From: Moringa oleifera
Lineage: Eukaryota > Streptophyta > Magnoliopsida > Brassicales > Moringaceae
Direction: 5' to 3'
DNA: 64,000 nucleotides
NCBI GenBank assembly: GCA_021397835.1
Contig: JAJFZO010000229.1
Coordinates: 7,627,872-7,691,871, forward strand
Positions 50,072-61,587 of this stretch are shown piece by piece. Below the pieces are notes generated by a model that was not told where the DNA came from, did no database searches, and worked only from the letters and a program-made list of their open reading frames with translations. Every line of letters begins with the position of its first letter. Position 1 is the first letter of the stretch. The position numbers and the translations under genes were made by a program.

Positions 50072-50586
50072 GGAGAATAATCATATCTACCACCAGAAAA
50101 AATTTCAGAATTTTCTGGGCACAAAATTTTTTTTAATGAATTTTTTACAGCCGAAAATTGAAAAAATCATCAAAAATAGCCCGTGAGTCGAAATGATCCC
50201 AAACTTCAGGGGCAGACTCCTCATGAATTACACGAATTATTTGAGTCATTTTGGGACCAATTCCATGATGAAAAGACGGACAATTCACAACAATTTCGCA
50301 ACTGGGCATTGCGGCCAGCAGGCTGGGGCAGCTGTGCCTCTGCCTGGCCCATGGTGCATGCTGGCTGCCCTGTCCAGCGCACCTCCAGCCACCCCATGGC
50401 AGCCCTCAGGGTCCATCAAAGCCAGGGGCCACGGCCAAGGCCAGCTTGCCCACGAAATCGACACCCACAGCACGTGCCGAGCCTCACAGCGTGCTCGCGG
50501 CTGGCTCGCGTGGGGCGCCCCTGGCAAGGCTGGCGCCGTGCCTGCTGGCCACGGCTGGGGCACCCCTGGCTCGCACGCTGGGCAGT

Positions 50587-51314
50587 CAGTCGAGGGGCAG
50601 GGACGTGGGGGCTGGCTCGCGATGGGCGCCCGCGGCCTGCCTGGCGCGCCCACCGCTGCCGCACGCTGGGCGGGCAGCCCATGCCGTGCCTGCTGGGGGC
50701 TGCCTGGGCGAGCCACCCGCGCCCAGGCTCCGTGCGACGCGGCCCCCCTGGCTCGCACGCTGGGCAGTCAGTCGAGGGACAGGGACGTGGGGGCTGGCTC
50801 GCGATGGGCGCCCGCGGCCTGCCTGGCGCGCCCACCGCTGCCGCACGCTGGGCGGGCAGCCCATGTCATGCCTGCTGGGGGCTGCCTTGGCGAGCCACCC
50901 GCGCCCAGTCTCCGTGCGACGCGGCCCCCCTGGCTCGCACGCTGGGCAGTCAGTCGAGGGACAGGGACGTGGGGGCTGGCTCGCGATGGGCGCCCGCGGC
51001 CTGCCTGGCGCGCCCACCGCTGCCGCACGCTGGGCGGGCAGCCCATGCCGTGCCTGCTGGGGGCTGCCTGGGCGAGCCACCCGCGCCCAGGCTCCGTGCG
51101 ACGCGGCCCCCCTGGCTCGCACGCTGGGCAGTCAGTCGAGGGACAGGGACGTGGGGGCTGGCTCGCGATGGGCGCCCGCGGCCTGCCTGGCGCGCCCACC
51201 GCTGCCGCACGCTGGGCGGGCAGCCCATGCCGTGCCTGCTGGGGGCTGCCTGGGCGAGCCACCCGCGCCCATGCTCCGTGCGACGCGGCCCCCCTGGCTC
51301 GCACGCTGGGCAGT
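50587..51314. repeat. 182-bp GC-rich repeat array, 4 copies, unit 2
   Basis: 728 bp. The second repeat combines CATGTCATGCC with the CTTGGCGAG change near 50886, a pairing shared only with unit 4. The last repeat has the B-type GCCTGCCTGG. Confidence 0.95.
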
Positions 51315-51480
51315 CAACATTTCGACCCAAAAAAACACAATTTCTCTAAGATATCGAAGATTTTCGTTCTTCAGACACACTTTTGAAAATTTTGAGGTAG
51401 ACATGTCGATTCTTAATCATTCAAAAAATCGATTTCAACTTCACAAAACAAAATGTCATAATGATCATTTTCGACACGTA

Positions 51481-51486
51481 AATAAA
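51481..51486 (+). terminator. AATAAA polyadenylation-type motif, unit 3
   Basis: Same offset (166) from the unit start; 1418 bp after the TATA box of unit 2. Confidence 0.22.
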
Positions 51487-51577
51487 GATTTGATGAATTC
51501 TCATTCATGTCAAATCTTTGACATTGTATAAGTAATATTTGTTTGTGACCATAACTCAAAAGTTGAAATATAGGTGA

Positions 51578-51635
51578 TGGTGCAAGTGGTGTTTTTTAGT
51601 TAAAAGGTTTAGTCCCTTGTCAAGGGTTCGATTCC
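51578..51635 (+). promoter_or_regulatory. Pol III A-box/B-box pair, unit 3
   Basis: A box 51578-51589 and B box 51625-51635, unchanged. Confidence 0.4.
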
Positions 51636-52272
51636 AAGCTCTTGACTCTTAAATACTAATTATATTGGCATTTAAAACAACCAAGTTATTAGGCACAATA
51701 ATCATAAAAATCCTTAAAAGGTTTCATTACAAATAATAGAATATTCTTTTGTTATCTTTTGTCAAAAGACATTGTTTTTTTTTCTATAAGAATATATAGC
51801 TTCCTTGTAATAGGAATATTTAATTTTCATAATTATTAAGCCTTTGAAAATCTCTCATGGTCCTTGATTTATCACACACCTTGCACCTAGCACATTGAAA
51901 CCATTGTCATTCATTAAGCCCATTTCAGACCTAAGACCAAGACCACTCCTACTTGGGTGACCTATGCATAGGCCTGAAATTCCAAGAAGCCCATTTTCAC
52001 TTAGGCCTATTTTATACCTACGCTATCCATTTGTGCTTGGGCTTCACCTAGGTCCAATACCACTATGTCTAGGTCTAGGCTCACTTGTACCTAGGCCCAC
52101 TTATACCTAAAGCCTTAGCCCACTTATCCGCAAGTCTAGGCTCACTTATAATTCGGCCTCGACCTAATTTTAACCAGGCCTTGGCCCATTCACCTTGGCC
52201 CAGGCCCACAAAACCCAGCCTAGGGCCATAAACCTCAGCCCAGGCCTACTCACACCACATAGGCCCTAGCCC

Positions 52273-52360
52273 ACTCACAACTAAGGGCAGGCCCACTCAC
52301 AACTAAGGGCAGGCCCACTCACAACTAAGGGCAGGCCCACTCACAACTAAGGGCAGGCCC
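52273..52360. repeat. 22-bp tandem repeat, 4 copies, unit 3
   Basis: Four perfect copies as in unit 1. Confidence 0.9.
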
Positions 52361-52533
52361 AATCAATCCTTGGGCCAAGCCCATTCAAACCCAATCCTCA
52401 GCCCATTCACACACCTAGGCCTTACCCCTGTCACACTCTACCTTAGCCCATTCACACCTTGGCCCAGGCCCATTGACACCAAAGGCCTTAACCGGCCCAT
52501 GCCCACTCAGGCACTCACAACCCTGGCCCAGGA

Positions 52534-53373
52534 CCACTCGCTTAGCTGTCCCAGGCCCACTCACTTAGCTGGCCCAAGCCCACTCGCACACCTGGGCCCA
52601 AGCCCACTCGCACCCCTGGGCCCAGACCCACTCGCACCCCTGGGCCAAGACCCACTCGCACCCCTGGGCCCAGACCCACTCGCACCCCTGGGCCAAGACC
52701 CACTCGCACTGCTAGGCCCAGACCCACTCGCACCCCTGGGCCCAGCCCTACTCTCTCCTTAGGCCCAGACCCATCCGCACCACTGGGCCCAGCCCATTTG
52801 GACAGCTGGGCCCAAACCCACTCTCACCATTGGGCCCAAACGCATCCTCACCACCCAGACCCGCTCCCACACCTGGGCCCAGACCCACTCTCACCACTGG
52901 GCCCAGACCCATTTGCACATCTGGGCCCCCCCACTCCCTCCCCTGGCCCCAGCCCACTCGCACACCTGGGCCCAGACCCATCCGCACCTCTGGGCCCCAG
53001 CCCCACTCCCTCCCCTGGGCCTAGACCCATCCGCACCTCTGGGCCTAGACCCATCCACACCTCTGGGCCCAGCCCATTCGTACAGCTGGGCCCAGACCCA
53101 CTCTCACCCTTGGGCCCAAACTCATCCGCACCACCCAGACCCACTCCCACCCCTGGGCCCAGACCCATCTGCACAGCTGGGCCCAGCCCAGTCGCACACT
53201 TGGCCCCAGACCCACTCTCACCCCTGGGCCCAGACCCATCTGCACAACTGGGCCCAGCCCAGTCGCACACTTGGCCCCAGACCCACTCTCACCCCTGGGC
53301 CCAGACCCATCTGCACAACTGGGCCCAGCCCAGTCGCACACTTGGCCCCAGACCCACTCTCACCCCTGGGCCA
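52534..53373. repeat. 24-bp / 71-bp GGCCCA minisatellite, unit 3 (long haplotype)
   Basis: 840 bp, the same length and arrangement as unit 1, including the three 71-bp repeats at the right end. Confidence 0.92.
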
Positions 53374-53716
53374 ACGTTTAACCACTCGCAAACACTGGCC
53401 CAATCCCAGCAGCACACTTGGGCCCAGCCCAGTCGCTCACCTAGCCCAGCCCTACTCACAACCATAGCTCTGGCCACTCACAAACCTGGGCCAAGCCCAC
53501 TCAGAACCATGACCTATGCCCACTTACAACTCTGGCCCAAGCCAACTGACAACCCTGGCCCAGGCCCACTCACAACTCTGGCCCAAGCCAACTCACAACC
53601 ATGCCCCAAGCTCACTGACCACCGTAGGCCCATTCCCATTCACACCTCGGCCTAAACCTACTAACAACTTGCACCAGACCCACCACTTAGTTGGCCTAGG
53701 CCCACTCACACCTATG

Positions 53717-53725
53717 TATATAAAT
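53717..53725 (+). promoter_or_regulatory. TATATAAAT box, unit 3
   Basis: Same context as in unit 1; the next AATAAA is at 55134. Confidence 0.35.
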
Positions 53726-54240
53726 GGAGAATAATCATATCTACCACCAGAAAAAATTTCAGAATTTTCTGGGCACAAAATTTTTTTTAATGAATTTTTT
53801 ACAGCCGAAAATTGAAAAAATCATCAAAAATAGCCCGTGAGTCGAAATGATCCCAAACTTCAGGGGCAGACTCCTCATGAATTACACGAATTATTTGAGT
53901 CATTTTGGGACCAATTCCATGATGAAAAGACGGACAATTCACAACAATTTCGCAACTGGGCATTGCGGCCAGCAGGCTGGGGCAGCTGTGCCTCTGCCTG
54001 GCCCATGGTGCATGCTGGCTGCCCTGTCCAGCGCACCTCCAGCCACCCCATGGCAGCCCTCAGGGTCCATCAAAGCCAGGGGCCACGGCCAAGGCCAGCT
54101 TGCCCACGAAATCGACACCCACAGCACGTGCCGAGCCTCACAGCGTGCTCGCGGCTGGCTCGCGTGGGGCGCCCCTGGCAAGGCTGGCGCCGTGCCTGCT
54201 GGCCACGGCTGGGGCACCCCTGGCTCGCACGCTGGGCAGT

Positions 54241-54967
54241 CAGTCGAGGGGCAGGGACGTGGGGGCTGGCTCGCGATGGGCGCCCGCGGCCTGCCTGGCG
54301 CGCCCACCGCTGCCGCACGCTGGGCGGGCAGCCCATGCCGTGCCTGCTGGGGGCTGCCTGGGCGAGCCACCCGCGCCCAGTCTCCGTGCGACGCGGCCCC
54401 CCTGGCTCGCACGCTGGGCAGTCAGTCGAGGGACAGGGACGTGGGGGCTGGCTCGCGATGGGCGCCCGCGGCCTGCCTGGCGCGCCCACCGCTGCCGCAC
54501 GCTGGGCGGGCAGCCCATGCCGTGCCTGCTGGGGGCTGCCTGGGCGAGCCACCCGCGCCCAGTCTCCGTGCGACGCGGCCCCCCTGGCTCGCACGCTGGG
54601 CAGTCAGTCGAGGGACAGGGACGTGGGGCTGGCTCGCGATGGGCGCCCGCGGCCTGCCTGGCGCGCCCACCGCTGCCGCACGCTGGGCGGGCAGCCCATG
54701 CCGTGCCTGCTGGGGGCTGCCTGGGCGTGCCACCCGCGCCCAGGCTCAGTGCGACGCGGCGCCCCCTGGCTCGCACGCTGGGCAGTCAGTCGAGGGACAG
54801 GGACGCGGGGCTGGCTCGCGATGGGCGCCCGCGGCCTGGCTGGCGCGCCCACCGCTGCCGCACGCTGGGCGGGCAGCCCATGCCGTGCCTGCTGGGGGCT
54901 GCCTGGGCGAGCCACCCGCGCCCATGCTCCGTGCGACGCGGCCCCCCTGGCTCGCACGCTGGGCAGT
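54241..54967. repeat. 182-bp GC-rich repeat array, 4 copies, unit 3
   Basis: 727 bp. The third repeat has lost a G (GACGTGGGGCTGG), gained a base in GCGGCGCCCCCTGG and reads GGCGTGCC for GGCGAGCC. The fourth starts with GACGCGGGGCTGG. These small indels move the open frames, so the frame starting at 53837 ends in a different tail from that of units 1 and 2. Confidence 0.95.
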
Positions 54968-55133
54968 CAACATTTCGACCCAAAAAAACACAATTTCTCT
55001 AAGATATCGAAGATTTTCGTTCTTCAGACACACTTTTGAAAATTTTGAGGTAGACATGTCGATTCTTAATCATTCAAAAAATCGATTTCAACTTCACAAA
55101 ACAAAATGTCATAATGATCATTTTCGACACGTA

Positions 55134-55139
55134 AATAAA
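55134..55139 (+). terminator. AATAAA polyadenylation-type motif, unit 4
   Basis: 1417 bp after the TATA box of unit 3. Confidence 0.22.
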
Positions 55140-55230
55140 GATTTGATGAATTCTCATTCATGTCAAATCTTTGACATTGTATAAGTAATATTTGTTTGTG
55201 ACCATAACTCAAAAGTTGAAATATAGGTGA

Positions 55231-55288
55231 TGGTGCAAGTGGTGTTTTTTAGTTAAAAGGTTTAGTCCCTTGTCAAGGGTTCGATTCC
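55231..55288 (+). promoter_or_regulatory. Pol III A-box/B-box pair, unit 4
   Basis: A box 55231-55242 and B box 55278-55288, unchanged. Confidence 0.4.
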
Positions 55289-55923
55289 AAGCTCTTGACT
55301 CTTAAATACTAATTATATTGGCATTTAAAACAACCAAGTTATTAGGCACAATAATCAAAAATCCTTAAAAGGTTTCATTACAAATAATAGAATATTCTTT
55401 TGTTATCTTTTGTCAAAAGACATTGTTTTTTTTTCTATAAGAATATATAGCTTCCTTGTAATAGGAATATTTAATTTTCATAATTATTAAGCCTTTGAAA
55501 ATCTCTCATGGTCCTTGATTTATCACACACCTTGCACCTAGCACATTGAAACCATTGTCATTCATTAAGCCCATTTCAGACCTAAGACCAAGACCACTCC
55601 TACTTGGGTGACCTATGCATAGGCCTGAAATTCCAAGAAGCCCATTTTCACTTAGGCCTATTTTATACCTACGCTATCCATTTGTGCTTGGGCTTCACCT
55701 AGGTCCAATACCACTATGTCTAGGTCTAGGCTCACTTGTACCTAGGCCCACTTATACCTAAAGCCTTAGCCCACTTATCCGCAAGTCTAGGCTCACTTAT
55801 AATTCGGCCTCGACCTAATTTTAACCAGGCCTTGGCCCATTCACCTTGGCCCAGGCCCACAAAACCCAGCCTAGGGCCATAAACCTCAGCCCAGGCCTAC
55901 TCACACCACATAGGCCCTAGCCC

Positions 55924-56011
55924 ACTCACAACTAAGGGCAGGCCCACTCACAACTAAGGGCAGGCCCACTCACAACTAAGGGCAGGCCCACTCACAACTA
56001 AGGGCAGGCCC
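55924..56011. repeat. 22-bp tandem repeat, 4 copies, unit 4
   Basis: Four perfect copies. Confidence 0.9.
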
Positions 56012-56184
56012 AATCAATCCTTGGGCCAAGCCCATTCAAACCCAATCCTCAGCCCATTCACACACCTAGGCCTTACCCCTGTCACACTCTACCTTAGCCC
56101 ATTCACACCTTGGCCCAGGCCCATTGACACCAAAGGCCTTAACCGGCCCATGCCCACTCAGGCACTCACAACCCTGGCCCAGGA

Positions 56185-57026
56185 CCACTCGCTTAGCTGT
56201 CCCAGGCCCACTCACTTAGCTGGCCCAAGCCCACTCGCACACCTGGGCCCAAGCCCACTCGCACCCCTGGGCCCAGACCCACTCGCACCCCTGGGCCAAG
56301 ACCCACTCGCACCCCTGGGCCCAGACCCACTCGCACCCCTGGGCCAAGACCCACTCGCACTGCTAGGCCCAGACCCACTCGCACCCCTGGGCCCAGCCCT
56401 ACTCTCTCCTTAGGCCCAGACCCATCCGCACCACTGGGCCCAGCCCATTTGGACAGCTGGGCCCAAACCCACTCTCACCATTGGGCCCAAACGCATCCTC
56501 ACCACCCAGACCCGCTCCCACACCTGGGCCCAGACCCACTCTCACCACTGGGCCCAGACCCATTTGCACATCTGGGCCCCCCCACTCCCTCCCCTGGCCC
56601 CAGCCCACTCGCACACCTGGGCCCAGACCCATCCGCACCTCTGGGCCCCAGCCCCACTCCCTCCCCTGGGCCTAGACCCATCCGCACCTCTGGGCCTAGA
56701 GACCCATCCACACCTCTGGGCCCAGCCCATTCGTACAGCTGGGCCCAGACCCACTCTCACCCTTGGGCCCAAACTCATCCGCACCACCCAGACCCACTCC
56801 CACCCCTGGGCCCAGACCCATCTGCACAGCTGGGCCCAGCCCAGTCGCACACTTGGCCCCAGACCCACTCTCACCCCTGGGCCCAGACCCATCTGCACAA
56901 CTGGGCCCAGCCCAGTCGCACACTTGGCCCCAGACCCACTCTCACCCCTGGGCCCAGACCCATCTGCACAACTGGGCCCAGCCCAGTCGCACACTTGGCC
57001 CCAGACCCACTCTCACCCCTGGGCCA
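56185..57026. repeat. 24-bp / 71-bp GGCCCA minisatellite, unit 4 (long haplotype, +2 bp)
   Basis: 842 bp. Arranged as in units 1 and 3 but with an extra GA near 56700 (CCTAGAGACCCATCC), which breaks the frame that stays open for 285 codons in units 1 and 3. The indel argues against any of the Pro-rich frames being under coding selection. Confidence 0.92.
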
Positions 57027-57369
57027 ACGTTTAACCACTCGCAAACACTGGCCCAATCCCAGCAGCACACTTGGGCCCAGCCCAGTCGCTCACCTAGCCC
57101 AGCCCTACTCACAACCATAGCTCTGGCCACTCACAAACCTGGGCCAAGCCCACTCAGAACCATGACCTATGCCCACTTACAACTCTGGCCCAAGCCAACT
57201 GACAACCCTGGCCCAGGCCCACTCACAACTCTGGCCCAAGCCAACTCACAACCATGCCCCAAGCTCACTGACCACCGTAGGCCCATTCCCATTCACACCT
57301 CGGCCTAAACCTACTAACAACTTGCACCAGACCCACCACTTAGTTGGCCTAGGCCCACTCACACCTATG

Positions 57370-57378
57370 TATATAAAT
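57370..57378 (+). promoter_or_regulatory. TATATAAAT box, unit 4
   Basis: Same context as in unit 1; the next AATAAA is at 58787. Confidence 0.35.
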
Positions 57379-57893
57379 GGAGAATAATCATATCTACCAC
57401 CAGAAAAAATTTCAGAATTTTCTGGGCACAAAATTTTTTTTAATGAATTTTTTACAGCCGAAAATTGAAAAAATCATCAAAAATAGCCCGTGAGTCGAAA
57501 TGATCCCAAACTTCAGGGGCAGACTCCTCATGAATTACACGAATTATTTGAGTCATTTTGGGACCAATTCCATGATGAAAAGACGGACAATTCACAACAA
57601 TTTCGCAACTGGGCATTGCGGCCAGCAGGCTGGGGCAGCTGTGCCTCTGCCTGGCCCATGGTGCATGCTGGCTGCCCTGTCCAGCGCACCTCCAGCCACC
57701 CCATGGCAGCCCTCAGGGTCCATCAAAGCCAGGGGCCACGGCCAAGGCCAGCTTGCCCACGAAATCGACACCCACAGCACGTGCCGAGCCTCACAGCGTG
57801 CTCGCGGCTGGCTCGCGTGGGGCGCCCCTGGCAAGGCTGGCGCCGTGCCTGCTGGCCACTGCTGGGGCACCCCTGGCTCGCACGCTGGGCAGT

Positions 57894-58620
57894 CAGTCGA
57901 GGGGCAGGGACGTGGGGGCTGGCTCGCGATGGGCGCCCGCGGCCTGCCTGGCGCGCCCACCGCTGCCGCACGCTGGGCGGGCAGCCCATGCCGTGCCTGC
58001 TGGGGGCTGCCTGGGCGAGCCACCCGCGCCCAGGCTCCGTGCGACGCGGCCCCCCTGGCTCGCACGCTGGGCAGTCAGTCGAGGGACAGGGACGTGGGGG
58101 CTGGCTCGCGATGGGCGCCCGCGGCCTGCCTGGCGCGCCCACCGCTGCCGCACGCTGGGCGGGCAGCCCATGTCATGCCTGCTGGGGGCTGCCTTGGCGA
58201 GCCACCCGCGCCCAGTCTCCGTGCGACGCGGCCCCCCTGGCTCGCACGCTGGGCAGTCAGTCGAGGGACAGGGACGTGGGGCTGGCTCGCGATGGGCGCC
58301 CGCGGCCTGCCTGGCGCGCCCACCGCTGCCGCACGCTGGGCGGGCAGCCCATGCCGTGCCTGCTGGGGGCTGCCTGGGCGAGCCACCCGCGCCCAGGCTC
58401 CGTGCGACGCGGCCCCCCTGGCTCGCACGCTGGGCAGTCAGTCGAGGGACAGGGACGTGGGGGCTGGCTCGCGATGGGCGCCCGCGGCCTGCCTGGCGCG
58501 CCCACCGCTGCCGCACGCTGGGCGGGCAGCCCATGCCGTGCCTGCTGGGGGCTGCCTGGGCGAGCCACCCGCGCCCATGCTCCGTGCGACGCGGCCCCCC
58601 TGGCTCGCACGCTGGGCAGT
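57894..58620. repeat. 182-bp GC-rich repeat array, 4 copies, unit 4
   Basis: 727 bp. Matches unit 2 repeat by repeat (CAGGCTCCG; CATGTCATGCC with CTTGGCGAG; CAGGCTCCG; GCCTGCCTGG) except for one G lost near 58277. Confidence 0.95.
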
Positions 58621-58786
58621 CAACATTTCGACCCAAAAAAACACAATTTCTCTAAGATATCGAAGATTTTCGTTCTTCAGACACACTTTTGAAAATTTTG
58701 AGGTAGACATGTCGATTCTTAATCATTCAAAAAATCGATTTCAACTTCACAAAACAAAATGTCATAATGATCATTTTCGACACGTA

Positions 58787-58792
58787 AATAAA
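58787..58792 (+). terminator. AATAAA polyadenylation-type motif, unit 5
   Basis: 1417 bp after the TATA box of unit 4. Confidence 0.22.
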
Positions 58793-58883
58793 GATTTGAT
58801 GAATTCTCATTCATGTCAAATCTTTGACATTGTATAAGTAATATTTGTTTGTGACCATAACTCAAAAGTTGAAATATAGGTGA

Positions 58884-58941
58884 TGGTGCAAGTGGTGTTT
58901 TTTAGTTAAAAGGTTTAGTCCCTTGTCAAGGGTTCGATTCC
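58884..58941 (+). promoter_or_regulatory. Pol III A-box/B-box pair, unit 5
   Basis: A box 58884-58895 and B box 58931-58941, unchanged although this unit has diverged elsewhere. Confidence 0.4.
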
Positions 58942-59578
58942 AAGCTCTTGACTCTTAAATACTAATTATATTGGCATTTAAAACAACCAAGTTATTAGGC
59001 ACAATAATCATAAAAATCCTTAAAAGGTTTCATTACAAATAATAGAATATTCTTTTGTTATCTTTTGTCAAAAGACATTGTTTTTTTTTCTATAAGAATA
59101 TATAGCTTCCTTGTAATAGGAATATTTAATTTTCATAATTATTAAGCCTTTGAAAATCTCTCATGGTCCCTGATTTATCACACACCTTGCACCTAGCACA
59201 TTGAAACCATTGTCATTCATTAAGCCCATTTCAGACCTAAGACCAAGACCACTCCTACTTGGGTGACCTATGCATAGGCCTGAAATTCCAAGAAGCCCAT
59301 TTTCACTTAGGCCTATTTTATACCTACGCTATCCATTTGTGCTTGGGCTTCACCTAGGTCCAATACCACTATGTCTAGGTCTAGGCTCACTTGTACCTAG
59401 GCCCACTTATACCTAAAGCCTTAGCCCACTTATCCGCAAGTCTAGGCTCACTTATAATTCGGCCTCGACCTAATTTTAACCAGGCCTTGGCCCATTCACC
59501 TTGGCCCAGGCCCACAAAACCCAGCCTAGGGCCATAAACCTCAGCCCAGGCCTACTCACACCACATAGGCCCTAGCCC

Positions 59579-59666
59579 ACTCACAACTAAGGGCAGGCCC
59601 ACTCACAACTAAGGGCAGGCCCACTCACAACTAAGGGCAGGCCCACTCACAACTAAGGGCAGGCCC
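59579..59666. repeat. 22-bp tandem repeat, 4 copies, unit 5
   Basis: Four perfect copies. Confidence 0.9.
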
Positions 59667-59839
59667 AATCAATCCTTGGGCCAAGCCCATTCAAACCCAA
59701 TCCTCAGCCCATTCACACACCTAGGCCTTACCCCTGTCACACTCTACCTTAGCCCATTCACACCTTGGCCCAGGCCCATTGACACCAAAGGCCTTAATCG
59801 GCCCATGCCCACTCAGGCACTCACAACCCTGACGCGGGA

Positions 59840-60721
59840 CCACTCGCTTAGCTGTCCCAGGCCCACTCACTTAGCTGGCCCAAGCCCACTCGCACACCTG
59901 GGCCCAAGCCCACTCGCACCCCTGGGCCAAGACCCACTCGCACCCCTGGGCCAAGACCCACTCGGACTGCTAGGCCCAGACCCACTCGCACCCCTGGGCC
60001 CAGCCCTACTCTCTCCTTAGGCCCAGACCCATCCGCACCACTGGGCCCAGCCCATTTGGACAACTGGGCCCAAACCCACTCTCACCATTGGGCCCAAACG
60101 CATCCGCACCACCCAGACCCGCTCCCACACCTGGGCCCAGACCCACTCTCACCACTGGGCCCAGACCCATTTGCACATCTGGCCCCCCCACTCCCTCCCC
60201 TGGGCCCAGCCCACTCGCACACCTGGGCCCAGACCCATCCGCACCTCTGGGCCCCAGCCCCACTCCCTCCCCTGGGCCTAGCCCATTCGCACAACTGGGC
60301 CCAGACCCACTCTCACCCTTGGGCCCAAACTCATCCGCACCACCCAGACCCATTCCCACCCCTGGGCCCAGACCCATCCGCACCTCTGGGCCAAGACCCA
60401 TCCACACCTCTGGGCCCAGCCCATTCGCACAGCTGGGCCCAGACCCACTCTCACCCTTGGGCCCAAACTCATCCGCACCACCCAGACCCACTAACACCCC
60501 TGGGCCCAGACCCATCTGCACAGCTGGGCCCAGCCCAGTCGCACACTTGGGCCCAGACCCACTCTCACCCCTGGGCCCAGACCCATCTGCACAGCTGGGC
60601 CCAGCCCAGTCGCACACTTGGCCCCAGACCCACTCTCACCCCTGGGCCCAGACCCATCTGCACAACTGGGCCCAGCCCAGTCGCACACTTGGCCCCAGAC
60701 CCACTCTCACCCCTGGGCCAA
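59840..60721. repeat. 24-bp / 71-bp GGCCCA minisatellite, unit 5 (unit 2-like haplotype, expanded right part)
   Basis: 882 bp. The left part has the short arrangement of unit 2, and the GGGCCTAGCCCATTCGCAC order near 60275 is shared only with unit 2. The right part is complete where unit 2 has a deletion scar. The read-through frame reaches 304 codons on + and 203 on -. Confidence 0.9.
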
Positions 60722-61063
60722 CGTTTAACCACTCGCAAACACTGGCCCAATCCCAGCAGCACACTTGGGCCCAGCCCAGTCGCTCACCTAGCCCAGCCCT
60801 ACTCACAACCATAGCTCTGGCCACTCACAAACCTGGGCCAAGCCCACTCAGAACCATGACCTATGCCCACTTACAACTCTGGCCCAAGCCAACTGACAAC
60901 CCTGGCCCAGGCCCACTCACAACTCTGGCCCAAGCCAACTCACAACCATGCCCCAAGCTCACTGACCACCGTAGGCCCATTCCCATTCACACCTCGGCCT
61001 AAACCTACTAACAACTTGCACCAGACCCACCACTTAGTTGGCCTAGGCCCACTCACACCTATG

Positions 61064-61072
61064 TATATAAAT
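61064..61072 (+). promoter_or_regulatory. TATATAAAT box, unit 5
   Basis: Same context as in unit 1; the next AATAAA is at 62663, about 1.6 kb away because of the fifth 182-bp repeat. Confidence 0.35.
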
Positions 61073-61587
61073 GGAGAATAATCATATCTACCACCAGAAA
61101 AAATTTCAGAATTTTCTGGGCACAAAATTTTTTTTAATGAATTTTTTACAGCCGAAAATTGAAAAAATCATCAAAAAAAGCCCGTGAGTCGAAATGATCC
61201 CAAACTTCAGGGGCAGACTCCTCATGAATTACACGAATTATTTGAGTCATTTTGGGACCAATTCCATGATGAAAAGACGGACAATTCACAACAATTTCGC
61301 AACTGGGCATTGCGGCCAGCAGGCTGGGGCAGCTTTGCCTCTGCCTGGCCCATGGTGCATGCTGGCTGCCCTGTCCAGCGCACCTCCAGCCACCCCATGG
61401 CAGCCCTCAGGGTCCATCAAAGCCAGGGGCCACGGCCAAGGCCAGCTTGCCGACGAAATCGACACCCACAGCACGTGCCGAGCCTCACAGCGTGCTCGCG
61501 GCTGGCTCGCGTGGGGCGCCCCTGGCAAGGCTGGCGCCGTGCCTGCTGGCCACTGCTGGGGCACCCCTGGCTCGCACGCTTGGCAGT

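Larger units (their letters stand above)
47698..51314. repeat. Composite unit 2 (3617 bp, type B)
   Basis: Type B: ATCAAAAATCC near 48085 (2 bp shorter), CAGGCTCCG in the first 182-bp repeat, GCCTGCCTGG in the last. Shorter because the minisatellite has lost repeats. It shares the GCCACGGCTGG variant near 50548 with unit 3 only. Confidence 0.96.
51315..54967. repeat. Composite unit 3 (3653 bp, type A)
   Basis: ATCATAAAAATCC near 51701 and the A-type first and last 182-bp repeats. The minisatellite matches unit 1 in arrangement (130- and 285-codon read-through frames recur). It has GCCACGGCTGG near 54201, as in unit 2, against the type A neighbours. Confidence 0.96.
54968..58620. repeat. Composite unit 4 (3653 bp, type B)
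   Basis: ATCAAAAATCC near 55355 and B-type 182-bp repeats, but the minisatellite is of the long kind seen in units 1 and 3, and GCCACTGCTGG near 57855 is as in units 1 and 5. This is a mosaic unit. Confidence 0.96.
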
